64,000 nt of DNA from NCBI RefSeq assembly GCF_035582795.1, contig NC_134367.1, positions 109,354,062-109,418,061 on the forward strand, in the 5' to 3' direction. Source of the DNA: Mycteria americana (taxonomy: Eukaryota; Chordata; Aves; Ciconiiformes; Ciconiidae). The number at the start of each line of letters is the position of its first letter. Positions within the stretch are counted from its first letter, which is position 1. The translations under genes and the position numbers were made by a program. Of this stretch, positions 21,847-34,551 are shown piece after piece. Under the pieces are notes generated by a model. That model was given only the letters and a program-made list of their open reading frames with translations. It had not been told where the DNA came from and did no database searches.

Positions 21847-24739
21847 GTAACGTTTCTGCTGTCGCTGTCGGGAGCTCACAAGCACTGTGCCGCTGCCAGG
21901 GGAAGCCGCCCACCCTCGCCCCGCCGGCCGCAGGACGGGCAGAGGCGAACCCACGGGGGGAATGAGGTTTGGGTCTGGCTCCAAACCTGAGCTGGGTGGA
22001 AGATGTGCGTGTAACAGCATCTGAAAGATGAACATGCACTAGTAACTCCTTGCACCCGGAGAGGGGGTCCCACGGTCCTGGCAAAGGGCAGGCTGCTGCC
22101 GGAGCCTTGGTACCCAGGCAACATCTTGGGCAGGTGGAAAAACGATGTAAAAAAAAAAAAAAAGAAAAAGTCGGTAGAAAGTGCAGACCTTGCAGGTTTT
22201 GGGTCAAAACTCCAGAAAGTCCTCTAATAGGAATCACACCTCTTTGAGGATGTTTCACTCTCCCCCGTCTTTTTTTTTTTTTTTTTTTTTTTTTGTCTGG
22301 GAAAAATATCAAGGAGGAAATCAGCCGTACGGACGCAACGGTGCCTGTGCAAGGACGCTTAGAGCTTGTTTCACTTTCAAAAGACCTACATAGCACCCTG
22401 CGCAGCAAGTGAAAACACTTTTTCATTGCAAGTGGTGCAGTTTCCTGCTTTCACGCCCAGCGCTGGCACAGAGAGAGGCGCGCCTTTTGGGGTTTGCTCA
22501 ATTTGGGGTCAAATTATATAGGAGATTTCTTTCCTCTAGGTTGCAGAGACTCAGACATAGGAGAAGAATTAGGGCATTTGCAAGACATTGATTCAAGTAT
22601 GCATTAGAAAAGGTGTGTTTAGTGGCTGTCTCTGCCACAAAGGCTCGATGTGGGAGCGTGGAAGGAGTGTGTTGTGATGATAATTGTGGACGAAGTGTGG
22701 GGGCTTTGCTCACCAGGATGGCAATGACAGGCTGTCTTTTTTGTTCCCAACGTGCACAGGCATGGCAGGAGAAGTCCTCTACTCTGACACCACCACACGC
22801 CAGAACCTGATCTTTGACATGGAGGGCAGAATACCTAAAAACAGCGAAGTGACAATGGCTGAACTGAAACTCTTCAAGAAGCCTCTGGACAGAGCAAACC
22901 TGCCTGCCAAGCAGTCTCACAGGCCCGTCTCCAACGCCAGAGTCAGCGTGTACTGGGTGCAACGGCAGCACGATGGTACCAACAGGACCTCCCTGATAGA
23001 CTCCAGGTAGGAAAGGAACCTCTCCTGAAGGCAGGACGCTAGTTACGGGGTATGGGTCCTCTGGGCTGGGTTCGGGTGCCGTGTGTTTGTGCCTCCGGTC
23101 AGTCTGATGGGGTTACGTCTGTAGAATCAGGCTCTATAGCCTCTAAACCCAGAATGAGTTCATAAGAGCAGATGTTGGGTTAAGCCTGCAATATATGATG
23201 ATTCATTGAAATAATCTGTTTCTGTGTCAAACGATGCCGTGTACTGCTAGGTCTTCCCCTCTAAAACCCTCCACCTGGTTCACTTCTCTCTCACTCTCTA
23301 ACTCACATGGGTTACTAGCTGCTGGTATTCTTTCCATTGGCCATTTCATTAGCTGGTTTAAATAAGTAAATTATGCAAAAAGCATCTGATTCTGTAGCCT
23401 TGAGCTCTGTGGAAGGTCTACATCCCTTGAAGGCAGAATTAGACATCAAACAAATTTTCTGGGTGGGTAGAAACTTATGGCCTTAATACAGCTAGGACAG
23501 GAGCAGGTGGGAGTAGTGGTGTTTACCAGGCTGTCGTCACTAATACTGAGGCTGCCTACAATCCTGCACCGCCATATTTCTGTATGAGTGTGCGTGAATA
23601 CATTGACATGAGCATGCACAAGGGGTTTTATTTAGCCCTTCAGTGTCTGCTAGATCTGCATGCTTCTTTTTGAGGTGTGAGTTAATTGCCATGGGTGCTT
23701 GCCCAGAGCGCTCAGCAAAAATTATTGTGTAATCAAGGCACGTGACAATCTACGGGAAGCAAATCATTCTGCTGTAACAACAGTGCTGCGAGCCTGGGCT
23801 TCATCTGATGGGCTTTTCTCTAATGCCGAGCCCCTGTCTCACAGGCTGGTTCCCATACGAGAGTCGGGCTGGAAGAACTTCGACGTGACACAGGCCGTGC
23901 GTTACTGGCTGCGAAACAAGAGGCGGGAGCCAATGTTTCTGGAGGTCTGGATTGAAGGAGAAAGGGTAGGCAGCCATGCCTCAGAAATGGCCAAAGCCGT
24001 GCATTTCACCTCTCAGGACCCCAAGGATAAAGCCCTAGGCAAACCTGAACTGGTGCTTTACACCCTCGACTTGGAAGACTATGGGTACGTATGAAACCTA
24101 AATCTGTACTGTCTCCGGAGTAACTTTGCCCCTGAATTATTGTACTGTGTGTGCCGACCCAGGGCATGCAGCTCTTGCCCTCGCAAGTAAACTGCTGTGA
24201 ACAGAGGGGTTAGAAAGTTGCTGCTGAATCACACCTCTCCTCTTCCCATATTTGTTGCCTGAATATTCAAGCGAAACCCAAGCGTGGTCCAGGTTTCACG
24301 TCTCAGGGCCCGCCTGTGCTGTCAACAGGGGAGATTACTTCTCCCACCTTCCTGGTTCCCAGTTACAGCATCAGTTCTTGTTTCTCCCTTGGCGTGCAGG
24401 GGCCCCGGGGATTGCAAGGAGGAGGTGGTGGCGGGGAAGTCCACCTGCTGCCGGCAGAAACACTACATCAACTTCCGCGAGCTCACCTGGACGCAGTACT
24501 GGATCATCGAGCCGGCAGGGTACCAGGCTTACCGGTGCTCGGGGGGCTGCCTGCAGCCCCCCAGCCCACTGTGGCACTTCAGCTACGGGGAGCGCGCCTG
24601 TGCCGTGGTGGAGAGCTCCCCGCTCCCCATGATGTACCTCGTCAAGAGGGGCAACCGCACCGAGATTGAAGCAGCTGAGTTTCCCAACATGATCGTTGAG
24701 AAGTGCAGCTGCGTTACAGATGGCATGGCGCTGGTGTGA
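21582..24739 (+). CDS. LEFTY2: LEFTY (left-right determination factor), complete, four exons, 363 aa
   Basis: LEFTY is a secreted, monomeric TGF-beta-family protein that blocks Nodal signalling by binding Nodal and its EGF-CFC co-receptors, and acts as a midline and left-side barrier in left-right patterning. Coding exons: 21582-21846, 22760-23006, 23845-24084, 24400-24739; all junctions keep frame and total 1092 bp (363 aa; human 366). A signal peptide spans residues 1-20. The propeptide runs to a furin-type RVKR at 68-71. NRTSLIDSRLVPIRESGWK spans the exon 2/3 join and is diagnostic. The C-terminal cystine knot has C256, C267/C268, the C297-S-G-G-C301 motif, C318 and C353-S-C355. A single C318 where most family members have CC fits the family's lack of a dimerising cysteine. 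The first ATG has a good context (gaggATGG). Only one LEFTY is present, so the mammalian 1/2 numbering is nominal. Confidence 0.96.
22760..23006 (+). CDS. LEFTY2: LEFTY exon 2
   Basis: Acceptor gtgcacag/GCATGG; donor GACTCCAG/gtagga. Completes a glycine codon and gives GMAGEVLYSDTTTRQNLIFD through NRTSLIDS, the core of the TGF-beta propeptide fold. Intron 1 (913 bp) contains a 15-nt A run at 22149-22163 and a 25-nt T run at 22270-22294. Confidence 0.95.
23845..24084 (+). CDS. LEFTY2: LEFTY exon 3
   Basis: Acceptor cccctgtctcacag/GCTGG; donor GACTATGG/gtacgt. Encodes RLVPIRESGWKNFDVTQAV through LDLEDYG, the end of the propeptide-like region. Intron 2 is 838 bp. Confidence 0.95.
24400..24739 (+). 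CDS. LEFTY2: LEFTY exon 4, cystine-knot domain and stop
   Basis: Acceptor ggcgtgcag/GGGCC. Encodes residues 252-363 with all eight visible cystine-knot cysteines, a sequon at N336-R-T, and TGA at 24737-24739. The exon is GC-rich, so antisense frames across it stay open by chance. Intron 3 is 315 bp. Confidence 0.95.
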
Positions 24740-25264
24740 GACGCGGGCGGCCAGCCGGGGACCCGCAGATCTCACGGGGAGAGTGGGATGTCACCTGGTC
24801 CCCCGATTCCCCGCAGCCCTGCCCAGAGCCACCCTGGTCCCCAGCCCTGGGGCTGGCGATAAAGGTCTGGGGGACCCCCAAATACCCGCCTGCAAGGGTT
24901 GGCAGCGGCTGGGGCTGCGGCTCTCCCACGCGCCCCACTACCCTGCAGAGAGGGTGCACTTAAAGGGCTCAGAGGAGCATTTGTCTTCACACATACCTAT
25001 GTGAGGGGTACCTATGGAGCCTAACGCTTCTCAAGGCCCCCTTGATGCTAGCCAAATTTCATTGAATTTGATGGAGCTGCGTCCAATTTATTTTAGTCCC
25101 CACCCTGGGAGTACTGCAAACAGCTACAGGCAAAGGAGGAGCGATCGCCGCCAGGTGAAGAAGTAACGCGTGGGTTCAGCTTTTCATTCTTAGACTCACG
25201 GCATTTCAAAAGTTGTGGTCCTTCTCTGTCCGGGTCATGTTTATGGTGAATTGTAGAGCAGAAG

Positions 25265-25510
25265 CACTTACATGTATATATTGTATACACACATACACAT
25301 GTGTACATATATATAGTATATGAATATATGTATGTATTGTCTCCATACATATTGGATGTATACATATTGTCTCCATACATACATATATGTACATAAAATA
25401 TTGTCTAGAGCTCAAAGGAACATGTATATGTGCGTATGTGTCGTATGCATATATACATATAAATACATGTACATAAAATATTGTCTGGAACTCAAAGGAG
25501 TATATTTTTG
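25265..25510 (+). repeat. AT/GT-rich simple repeat with an 80-bp duplicated unit
   Basis: Alternating purine-pyrimidine sequence (tatata, acatac, gtatgt) from about 25265. A segment starting gtacataaaatattgtct at 25389 recurs at 25469 with few changes, an imperfect tandem duplication of period 80. It lies in the inferred LEFTY 3'UTR. Confidence 0.85.
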
Positions 25511-25686
25511 GCCCCAGTTTTAGGCAGAATTTAGAGTCCTGAAGTCAATGGGAATCTTAGGACTTAGGTTTGCTCGCATGAGTAACAGTTTGTAGAATCA
25601 GGCCCTTATTTTTCTGGTTGTGTATTACAGTTATTTCAATGTAGGGATATTTCCCAAGTTTTGTGTGCTTTCAAACTCAAGGAAAA

Positions 25687-25692
25687 AATAAA
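25687..25692 (+). terminator. LEFTY2: Polyadenylation signal, probable LEFTY 3' end
   Basis: AATAAA with a second overlapping A-rich stretch, followed by a T/GT-rich segment (tgtgtttgcttatatttatt) within 40 bp, as expected for a cleavage site near 25710. Confidence 0.6.
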
Positions 25693-26513
25693 ATACAATT
25701 CTTAAAGTAGCCATGTGTTTGCTTATATTTATTCTTTGGTCTAAAAGTGGAGGGAAAAAAATCTGTCATATTTCTGAACGTACCCCAGTGCCCAGCTCCT
25801 ATAAACACACACCCAGTAAGAGCTCTTCTCGGCTACCTGTATGATCCTGCCTGCTGCTGGTGAAGTTTATCTACCCAAGCAGGGACTGGGACTGGGCTGA
25901 ATCGGCAGGTGGAGCAGAGCCCACACTGCCAGCACTTCTCCCTGAGCTGCCGAGGAGTTTAAGCTGACACTTTCTTAAAGAGAAAACCTAGAAACTTATG
26001 ACAGGCAAGAGGTGATGCTCTCCGAGTGAGCTACAGCAGTGCAATGCCAGAACCTGCAGGCAATCAACTGGAGCTGTAGTGCAGAAAGAGCTGAGCTGCC
26101 TCCCACCCCCTCCCTTCCCAGGTGAAGCGTTTTAACCCCGACCGTTCCTTATGGACATCTGACCAACACGTCCCCTGGAGAAAAGCAATGATAATGTGGT
26201 TTAATCCCTTTTTGAACCGTACTGAACTGTTGGCCAGAGTGTCGCCAATGATAATGATTTCTACACTTGGTGTCAGATTCCTCTCCTCGATTCATAACCC
26301 ACTGAGATACCGGTGGCTCTGGGGATGAAGTGGTCGCTGCTGTCCATCTCTGCGGGATGTGGTCACCGAGGCCCTGGCTGAACCCACTGCTGGTGGGAGG
26401 ACTCTGAAATGAGTTTGTCTGGCTAGACAGGGTGGCCATGGGCCGTGGACCAGGTGAAAAGAGGGACCCGTGGACTCTGCGGTGGCTTTGGGTCATTCAT
26501 CAGGAAGGCTGAG

Positions 26514-27548
26514 ATGTCAAGTGTCCCCGCTACCCTGCAGGACCCGAGGTCTGAGGTCACCCAGGCATCCCTGCCATCACCTTGGTCCCTGGGTCGGCTG
26601 GCACCTTTCACTTGTGTAAACGCCTGTGGCAAAAGAAGAGCTTTAAGGAGGGGGGAAAAAGCACAGACTCACCAATCACCAGCGCTGGGCTACAGCACCG
26701 TGGGTTACTGGAATCAGAATTGGATGAGCTGGATCGATCTCTGGCCATTTTCTTCTCATGACTATGTAGCATCTATCTTAATGGCATTGGCATTCAGCCC
26801 CAGTTCCTCTCCATCCCGGCTCAGGGCAGGGCATAGCCTGAAGGCCATGAGCTCAGCGATCACCATGAAGAACAAAGCTGATGATTTGTCCACATGCTGC
26901 TGGGGAAGAAAGTGTTTGACCTGGTTCCTGCCTGAGAATGAAGAGCATCAACCCTGGCTTCCCTCCAGCCTCCAGCACTTCATCCCCCAGGCCTGGGAGA
27001 AATCGGGGCCAGGCTGCTGCGGGAAGCGGGGAGCAGAGCATCCCAGCAGGGATGCGGGGTTGGGACCAGCGGGGTGGACGAGGGCTGAGCCCTCTTCTGC
27101 TCCCCTCCACCGGGATCCTGCACCGTGTCCGGCTCCCCTTGCTTTGCATCCGGCTCCCTTTGCTCTGGTTTCCTGCGGACCCGAGGTACGTAACGGTGAG
27201 TGGCAGGTCTGTGTGGATGTGTGTGACAGCCGGGGGAGATGGGGAGGGGGGAGGCGGTGGCCGAGGAGACCCGGTGTTACTGAGGGGAGAACTGTGGGTA
27301 TTGCAGTGCAGGGACAGGGCACAAATCTGCGAGCGATCAAGCCCTGCCGGCCCTACCGCCAGCATGGATACTTCTTTATTGCTAGGGGGGCCGCACAGAT
27401 GTCACGGCATCTCCCTCCTCGGTCCCATCGCCCCTCTGTGTTCACAGCCCTTGAGCCCGGTGCGTGGTGCCTGCCGTCCAGGGCCGTGAGGCTGGTGGTA
27501 AGCACAGAGCGGAGGCCTGAGGAAGAGGTGATTTATGGAAGGCTATAA
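26514..27548 (+). other. Unassigned 344-codon open reading frame
   Basis: An ATG at 26514 opens 344 codons to TAA at 27546-27548; the frame is open from 26445 (GTG). The product is rich in W, C, R, S and P, with no signal peptide, membrane segment or family motif that I recognise. The region is about 57% GC, and two other frames are also partly open, which favours low stop density over coding. Still, this length is uncommon by chance. Strong donor-like sites (GAG/gtacgt, ACG/gtgagt) lie inside it at about 27185-27197. Could be noncoding RNA sequence, a lineage-specific gene, or chance. Confidence 0.2.
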
Positions 27549-30500
27549 GCACAGATAGCCTGGGTGGCTCTGCACCAGGCTGGGCATCACTAACACCCAT
27601 GTCTGGCATCTCACGTGCCCGTCTCTTTGTGCCCGCAGTCTGTACCCCCGTCCCTTCCCAGCAGCCGCACGTGGGGCCTCCTGGTATTGCCCAGACCCTC
27701 CCTACCCTGACTGTGCACAGCATCACCGCCATCTGTTAAAGTGGCTGAAAAATTAAGCTTCTTAATTAAAAATTAACCAGTTGTGCTATTGTCTTAGTAC
27801 GATGGATGCTGTGGCTATTTTTTAACCCACATTTGGACCGAAACTCCCCGCTTTTGTGGGGACAGGACATTGCTCCTCAAACTCCAGCTGGCTTTGCAGT
27901 GAAAATGCAGCAGGCTCGGAGGTCGGGCTGGTGTGGGGAAGGCTCCAGAGATTTCTACAGCGCCATGTCCTAGGCAGAAGGCTGTGGACGAAATACTGCC
28001 ACAGCTGGGGCTTTTTCAAACATCAGCCCATGCTGCGGGAAATTATCTCCCGGCCTGTCATCTTCAATCCAGGCTGCGTTTGCTGCGATACCGTCTGTGT
28101 GCTACCTCGCTGCTTTTATATCGGTACAACTTGTAACGCATACAAAGGCTGTCAAGCTGTCATGTTATCCTTTCCGTCTGAGCGGCACCACGGTCTCTGA
28201 GGAAAGGCAGAACATCTTAACGTACCTGGCAGCAGCGTGGTTCAGCATTAACATTTATGCTGTGCTGAAAAAAAAAAAAAAAGCAGCAGCGTAATGAACC
28301 ACATATAAGCAGAAACAATTTAAAAAAAAACCCGTAAAGGTGTTTATAGGCAAAACCAGTGTTAAAACATCTGGCATCCTCCCACACTAGTGAAAGCACA
28401 GAGCACCCGTGCGGTGCTCGAGGAGAAGGAGGCGTGTGCTGTTCACATTAAGGGCTTCAACAGCCCTGTTAGTCCCATGCTTAAAGTTAAGCTCTTGTGT
28501 AAGCTTTCGCCGTGGCAGCGTGTCCGAGTTAAAGCTTATCACGAGCGTGCGCCCTGGCCTGCCTTCACGGCACTGCTCGCAAGATGGTCTGTGAGGCCCT
28601 GCAATATTTAATGGAGCTGGACATGGGGAAATCTAGTGGTCTCACGAAAGCTTTTCTTATAAGAGAGGCTTGGGCAGGACAGCAGCACTTTCCATCTCGG
28701 TTATCATTACATTTTAGGAGAGAGAACAAAAGCGTCAAGCCATATTAAATGCCGCTGCTAGCTGAGTTGCATTGCCCTGTCTGATCCTTCCACGGTTGCA
28801 TTTGAAACAAGGCTGCTCTCCCATTTTCTTTCAAAATCTATGAGAAGTTGCAGCTTTACCCTGCTGGTGAGACCTTATTTCCTCTCCCTCTCTTTTTTAT
28901 TTCCCCTTTGCATTTCACAAACTCCTACCAAGAGTGTCTGACACTTTGCCTTTCAGGGCAGCCTTCTAATTGCTGGTGTAAGTGGAAAGTCAGATGCCCA
29001 ATCCACATCCCAGCAAAGGTGATAATCAGGGGAGCTCCTCCGGCTTTGGCTGGGAACAGCTGGAGTCTGGGAAAGGGGAACCCGGGGCAAACAGAAGGGG
29101 GGAGGCGGAGATCCTGCAGGACTTTGATATTTTTAGAGGAACTTCTTAACAGTCTCAACAGCTCCTAGTTTTTGCCATTAATTTAATGTGAAATTAGCTC
29201 CTGTGCAAAGTGCTGGATTTGCGGCCAGGACCTGAACTCCTTTGTCCATTCGCGGAGCAGGTGCAGGAGAGCAGCGTGGACAACGTCAACGCATTTCAGA
29301 ATAAAACAGAAGAAAAAGCTGTTCACAACTGCTGCCTTCTGGCCTGCGCTGCAGGGGTACGAGGCCAATCCAGAGCTGCGTGGGTGCTGGGATTTCCAAC
29401 AGCTATACCAGCAGGTACAGAACGACCATGGCAAGAAATAATAAGCTATCTGGAGATACTGGGCACTGGAAAGTCATGTCATCGGTCCACAGCTCTCAGT
29501 ATCCTTTTTGACAATTGCTGAATCAGGGCTTTTTTTTTTTTTTTGAAGCTATTTAGTAATTTTGTTTTAAAGGTACTCCTAAGGTTCATTTGCGTTTTTC
29601 TGGTTACATTTTTCCTTCTTCTAATTTTCTCAGTGATGATAAATCTGCCCCTTTGAAAGTCCAAGTACATATATCCCCTTGAAAAATGTGTTTTCTGTTT
29701 GCTGGAAATGAATGCAATCGGGTTGCAACTGCTACTTCTAAGGTGACTGCCAGCTTCCAGCCCAGTGGTCAATGACTCTCTGCCACCCTTAGGAGGTCTC
29801 AGCTGGTTACCTTACACTTGGTACAATATCACACAGGTCATAGGTATCATCTATAACCACCAGACATCCAGGGATGTGTTTATTAAGCTGTGTAATACTT
29901 CCTGCAGCTGTTTCACAAGCCGACTGGCTCCTTCTAAACCCTGCTCTTCTTTCCATACATCCCAGGTAGGTCTTTCAAGAGTTTCTTGCTCCTTTTTGCG
30001 CTCCAAATTTTGTGGAAATTCCTGATTCCTTGCGCCTGCTTAGAGACACGTGGCGGGGAGAAGCAGGACATGCAGCACACGCATTCAGGCCACCGGGACA
30101 CTTCCCAGGCAGGCAGAGCTGCTGGCTCTAAATCCAGACTAACCATCCTGGGTTAGCCAGCCCCTGCCCAGTCTCTAGCAGTGCTGGAAGGCAGCGGCGC
30201 CCGCCCAGCCCCTCCTCAACAGCTGGAGGAGGTCAGAGCAGTTGTCACCTCCCTACCTTCAGGTGCCATTAGGTACGTTAATCTGCAAAGCCACCCTCAT
30301 TCCTCAGCTATAACTGAAAGCAAAGCCAGCCGAGGTGGCTGTGTTAACGAACTAGGGTGCAGTCTTTAACGTTCATCTCCGGTTAAATGTTTTGGAGGAA
30401 CATTTAAGATTTAAAAATAGCACCGTCCCGAGAACAGACATCCCTACAAACAAACCTTTAAAATGTCAATGTTCTCCAGAAAGCAAAATCTTGGATAAGA

Positions 30501-33500
30501 ATGAATTTCAGGTGGATCAAAATGATTAATTTTGGCTGTTTCTGGAATAGGCAGAATGATGTAAGCGTGACCTAATATCCCTGCTCTGCAGCAGCACCGT
30601 ACGTCTGTGCGCTACGGGGCAGAGCCAGGGCCTCCGTTCAGGGATTTTGTTCAAAGGGCTGAGGGTTTCATCAGCGCTGCTGAAACCGGGCACGTCCTCC
30701 GCCGTTAGTTCAGTGCCACCTACAGTAGCAAGTGCAGAAGCTGTCAGACTCCGAAAGCCAAAGGAAGAAATTCGTGCACACTCGAGCGAAGCGGCGTTTA
30801 GGTCAAAACACTGAAGTGACTTTTTAGTAACTTGTTTATTTGTCCATGTTGCAGAGGACCGCGTAGGCAAGGAAAATGGGAAAGGAGCCTTTTGGCTGAA
30901 GGCTGGCAGCTGTTGCCTGCTGGTGATTGTCTTCCTAAACTTCCACGTTATTCCTCTGTAGCTCAAGTTTGAAAACAGGTAATGAGTCCTGATCTTACAC
31001 TGCACTCGTGAATATGAACTCTTCAGTACTTCTTACACTGCAGGGAGATCCCAAGATGGAAATCCAAAACACTGTTAAGCCAAGCCAGGTGGGTTTTTGT
31101 GATATTTGATTTCTCTAAAGTTTTTTCTTCTGGGCTGGGATGAAAACAGCAATTTTCATTTAACAGCAGCAAGTTTCTGGTCCTTTGTGTCACAGAAAGG
31201 AGCCAGAAAAAAAAAATGATTCAGGTTTAGCTATGAATGCTCCCATTTGGCAATGTTGGATGGTCCAGAGTGTCGGTTTTTGGCAGTGACGCACCAAGCA
31301 ATCGGTAGACCAAAGGCTTGTTAGAAAGCAGCACAGAAACAGGATGCTCTAATTCTGACCTTGCCAGCCAGACGCAATTTCTTACCAAATCTGAATATTT
31401 TGCCTGTTCCCTGCTATTTTTGTGTATTATATGTACTTATATTTCTTTCCAGGGTATAGATGGATTTGTACGAGGTGAGGAAAAGCTCTCCCTCAGGTTT
31501 GTGCCAGTATTTTTGCTAATTGATTTTTTTCAGTCAGTAACTCTGAAATGCAAGAGAAACATGAGGCAGTGCTCTAGATCTTCTAGATGTTTGAAATAAA
31601 TGCACTTAAAATGACACTTAAGAAGAATTCTGTAAGACACACCACTTGCTTGTTGGGGAAGTGTTTGTGTGGGAGCACGAACCTTTTCTCTGGAAAGATG
31701 TTCACAGTTTTGGTGCATTTACGACCAGAAACACTTTTGAAATCCAAAACTGCATTAATCCTTGGAAAAAGAAAGATACAGGCAGGGGTACTGCAAACTG
31801 TGCATTATCCTCTGGCCCTGGACTAGAAAGATCACCTCTATTCTGAGGCCGCTCTGTCCTATGGAAATGGCTCATACTACCTTGGAATAGTTTCAGTTTA
31901 TATATATATATTTTTTTTTAACTAGTATTTGTTGACTTTTCTTTTCTTGCCCAAATTCTTAAGAAAGCTTCAAGTACTTCACCTACTTGTTTCTGTTCTG
32001 TTGAAGGATCAGTCCAAGTCCTGTTTTTTATCCAGCAATTTTCTGAAGGACGCCCTACGGACACGTGAAAGTCTAGACTTGCCAGTGAGTGACCGTACAG
32101 CTCTCCAGACACAGTCTTGCTCTAGGCTAACCCTCTGTGTGGACGTATCCCAGAGCAAGCACTTGTACCTGCTTAGCTCAGCAGGAGCTAAACAATTCCC
32201 AAATAAACACGCTTAAGTGTGGAGCTGGTTCAGGGTACACGTAAGCTGTCATCCTCTAACACAGATGTGGGGTATTTCTTTTAATTCTGGCACTGCTGAA
32301 GACACAGTTTATCAATAAAGTGTTTGGCACTATGCCTGGTTTAAAATATTCCAGTTCCCCTTCACCAACCACGGTTTATTCCCTACCCTATGTAATGCCA
32401 CTGCAGTTGTGCTGGCACAAATTTGTTGGAGCCACATCATATGCCCCATCAGGGAACTGAACTGTTTTAACAAGTGACACATGGGGTAGACTTCGAAATG
32501 GCTGCGTCAGTGCAACTGAAGCAAGAGTGCAATTACAGTGAGGGGAAATAACTTAGGCAAAAGTTGTTGCCAAAACACATCATTAAACTGGCCTGTTCTC
32601 TCTTGGCCCACACTATCCCTTGCCGTACTACGGAGGAGCTTGAGTGTGTTCATATAGCTGAAGGCTCTCCTGACCCAAACGATGTACATGCCTTTATGAG
32701 AGCAGCAGTAAGCACACCAAAGGCTTGCCACCCAAGTGGGACTGCTGCTGGTGTCTAATATTCCCAGCTGACACATTTATGCCAGCAAAACTTCATTATG
32801 TTGAGGTGACCTCCCAGGTACCCCCCTATTCTGGTTTCCTAAACATATTCAGTAAACAAAACCAGTTCCTTTCTACCCAGGTTCCATTTGTCCTGTCACT
32901 ACCCCCATGAGATGTGATGTGCAGAACCTTAATGGCTCTCTGCTCCCCCCCCCCTTTTTTTTTATTTTCTAAGACTCCCTTATAGATTAAAATGCCAGAC
33001 ATGTCAAGTACTTTACTGCCACCGAACATCTTCTTACCTACTGTATCATTTGCTGCATTTAAGTCACTGCTCATCATATAAACCAGATTATGCTAACAAT
33101 AAGCTGCAAAATGTTACGTTCATTTCTTCTGGATCCCATACGTAGGTAAACAGAGAACAGTTTAAATGTGCTTCAACAGTTTAGCCCTCAAGTGCCGTGA
33201 CTTTTGTTTTCAGAACAGTGTGAAACAGATCCACAAGTGCTGGGTTTGCGTATGATGGTATAATTACCACCATTGCCATCACCTGCCCATCCTTTTCATA
33301 ACTCCTTGGGATGCTAACAAAGCTTATCTGCTGGATGTGAATTTAGAAGCTGAGGATATTCAGTTGAAAGGATACCAAGGACTTTTATTTAACCACATCA
33401 AAAATGCTTGCAAATAGGTAAATAGTCTCAAACCCATCTTCCGGGTAGAAAAACTATAGTACATGCAGTGTTTTTGACTTGCCTAGACATCAGCTGCTGC

Positions 33501-33613
33501 ATTAGAAATAAATTCTGCACTTCCCACTCCTGTCCTCAGTGGGGCCAAGCCCCATCTCCCACAAACCAGGATCTATGCAGAACAACAGAAGAACTGCCTC
33601 CCAGCTGGCTGCC

Positions 33614-33630
33614 GGGGGGGGGGGGGGGGG
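33614..33630 (+). repeat. 17-nt G homopolymer in a GC-rich patch
   Basis: An uninterrupted G run followed by gggcagggccc, in an isolated GC-rich patch (33600-33730) within AT-rich sequence. Potential G-quadruplex and a likely site of sequencing-length error. Confidence 0.9.
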
Positions 33631-34551
33631 CGGGCAGGGCCCCGCAGCCCAGGCCCGCAGCGACGCCTGCCGGCACGGGGCTCCCATGGCCCCCGCCCCT
33701 GCACCTTGGGGGGGACACACAGACACACAAACCTGCGGGGCTGGGAGCCTTCCCACGTCGTTTTATAACAAAGCGTGCCTGGGAAGGTGGTGTTGGCGAG
33801 GGAAGGATAAACTGTCAGGCTAACCAGCATTTTGGAGCGGCTGCACCAACACGACTGTTTTAATGGCTTGCCTATAGAGTTTGTCAAGAATAAATCCTTG
33901 CGCTTTAACACCCTCTCTAAATCCAAAACTTCCAAGCACAAATAAAACCGCTTCTGAAGAGAAAGGTCATAAGATTGCAAGACTGACTGAAATATCAGAT
34001 ACAAACTGCTCACGTCAGAAACATTAAATACTACATGAGTGAACTGATTTCTTAGCATTTGAAGCCCATTTCCTACCAGTATTGCAATTCAAAACTTTAC
34101 TTTATGAGCCAAACTTTAAAACAGATAAACGGATGGTATGATGTCACAACAGGAGAGAGATCATTTTTAATTTTTCAAGTGTCTCTACGAGAAAATCTGA
34201 TAAGCAGATCATAAACATAATATTCTCCAGCATATGGTGGTGAAATCTGAGGCACTGAACTAAACACTTTTTAAAAGCCTCTCAAACCAGAGAAGTGGCA
34301 GCTGCACCCGCAGCATGCTGCCCTTCCAGCAAGGGGCCCTTACCACCTCACAGGGTAACTCCTGGCACTGAGATTACTGATGCTGCTCTAGGATAAAGCA
34401 CCACCACTGCAGATATTTAAGTCCTTGGGAGAAAATTCCATTGCTTTTACCGTTGAAAAAAAAAAAGTTAAAACCCATCCTAAATTTCCCATTCAGCTTC
34501 AGATGATCATCACTCCGTATGTTACTAACCTTCAGCAGCCAGCAAGTGTAC

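Larger units (their letters stand above)
24740..25710 (+). other. LEFTY2: LEFTY 3'UTR (inferred)
   Basis: The first canonical AATAAA after the stop is at 25687-25692, giving a 3'UTR of about 950 bp. It includes the AT/CA-rich repeat listed separately. No coding sequence is seen. Confidence 0.55.
25711..34500. other. Intergenic, LEFTY to SDE2 3' region
   Basis: No gene recognised. It holds an unexplained long open frame at 26445-27548, a 17-nt G run at 33614-33630, and an antisense-type open frame at 33573-34058. PYCR2, which lies beside LEFTY2 in mammals, is not seen here. Confidence 0.65.

Noticed and set aside
21707-22426. 239-codon minus-strand frame antisense to LEFTY exon 1 and intron 1
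   Set aside because: Shadow of the GC-rich LEFTY coding sequence that continues through homopolymer runs; no recognisable protein.
24371-24775. 134-codon frame antisense to LEFTY exon 4
   Set aside because: Complementary shadow of a real coding exon.
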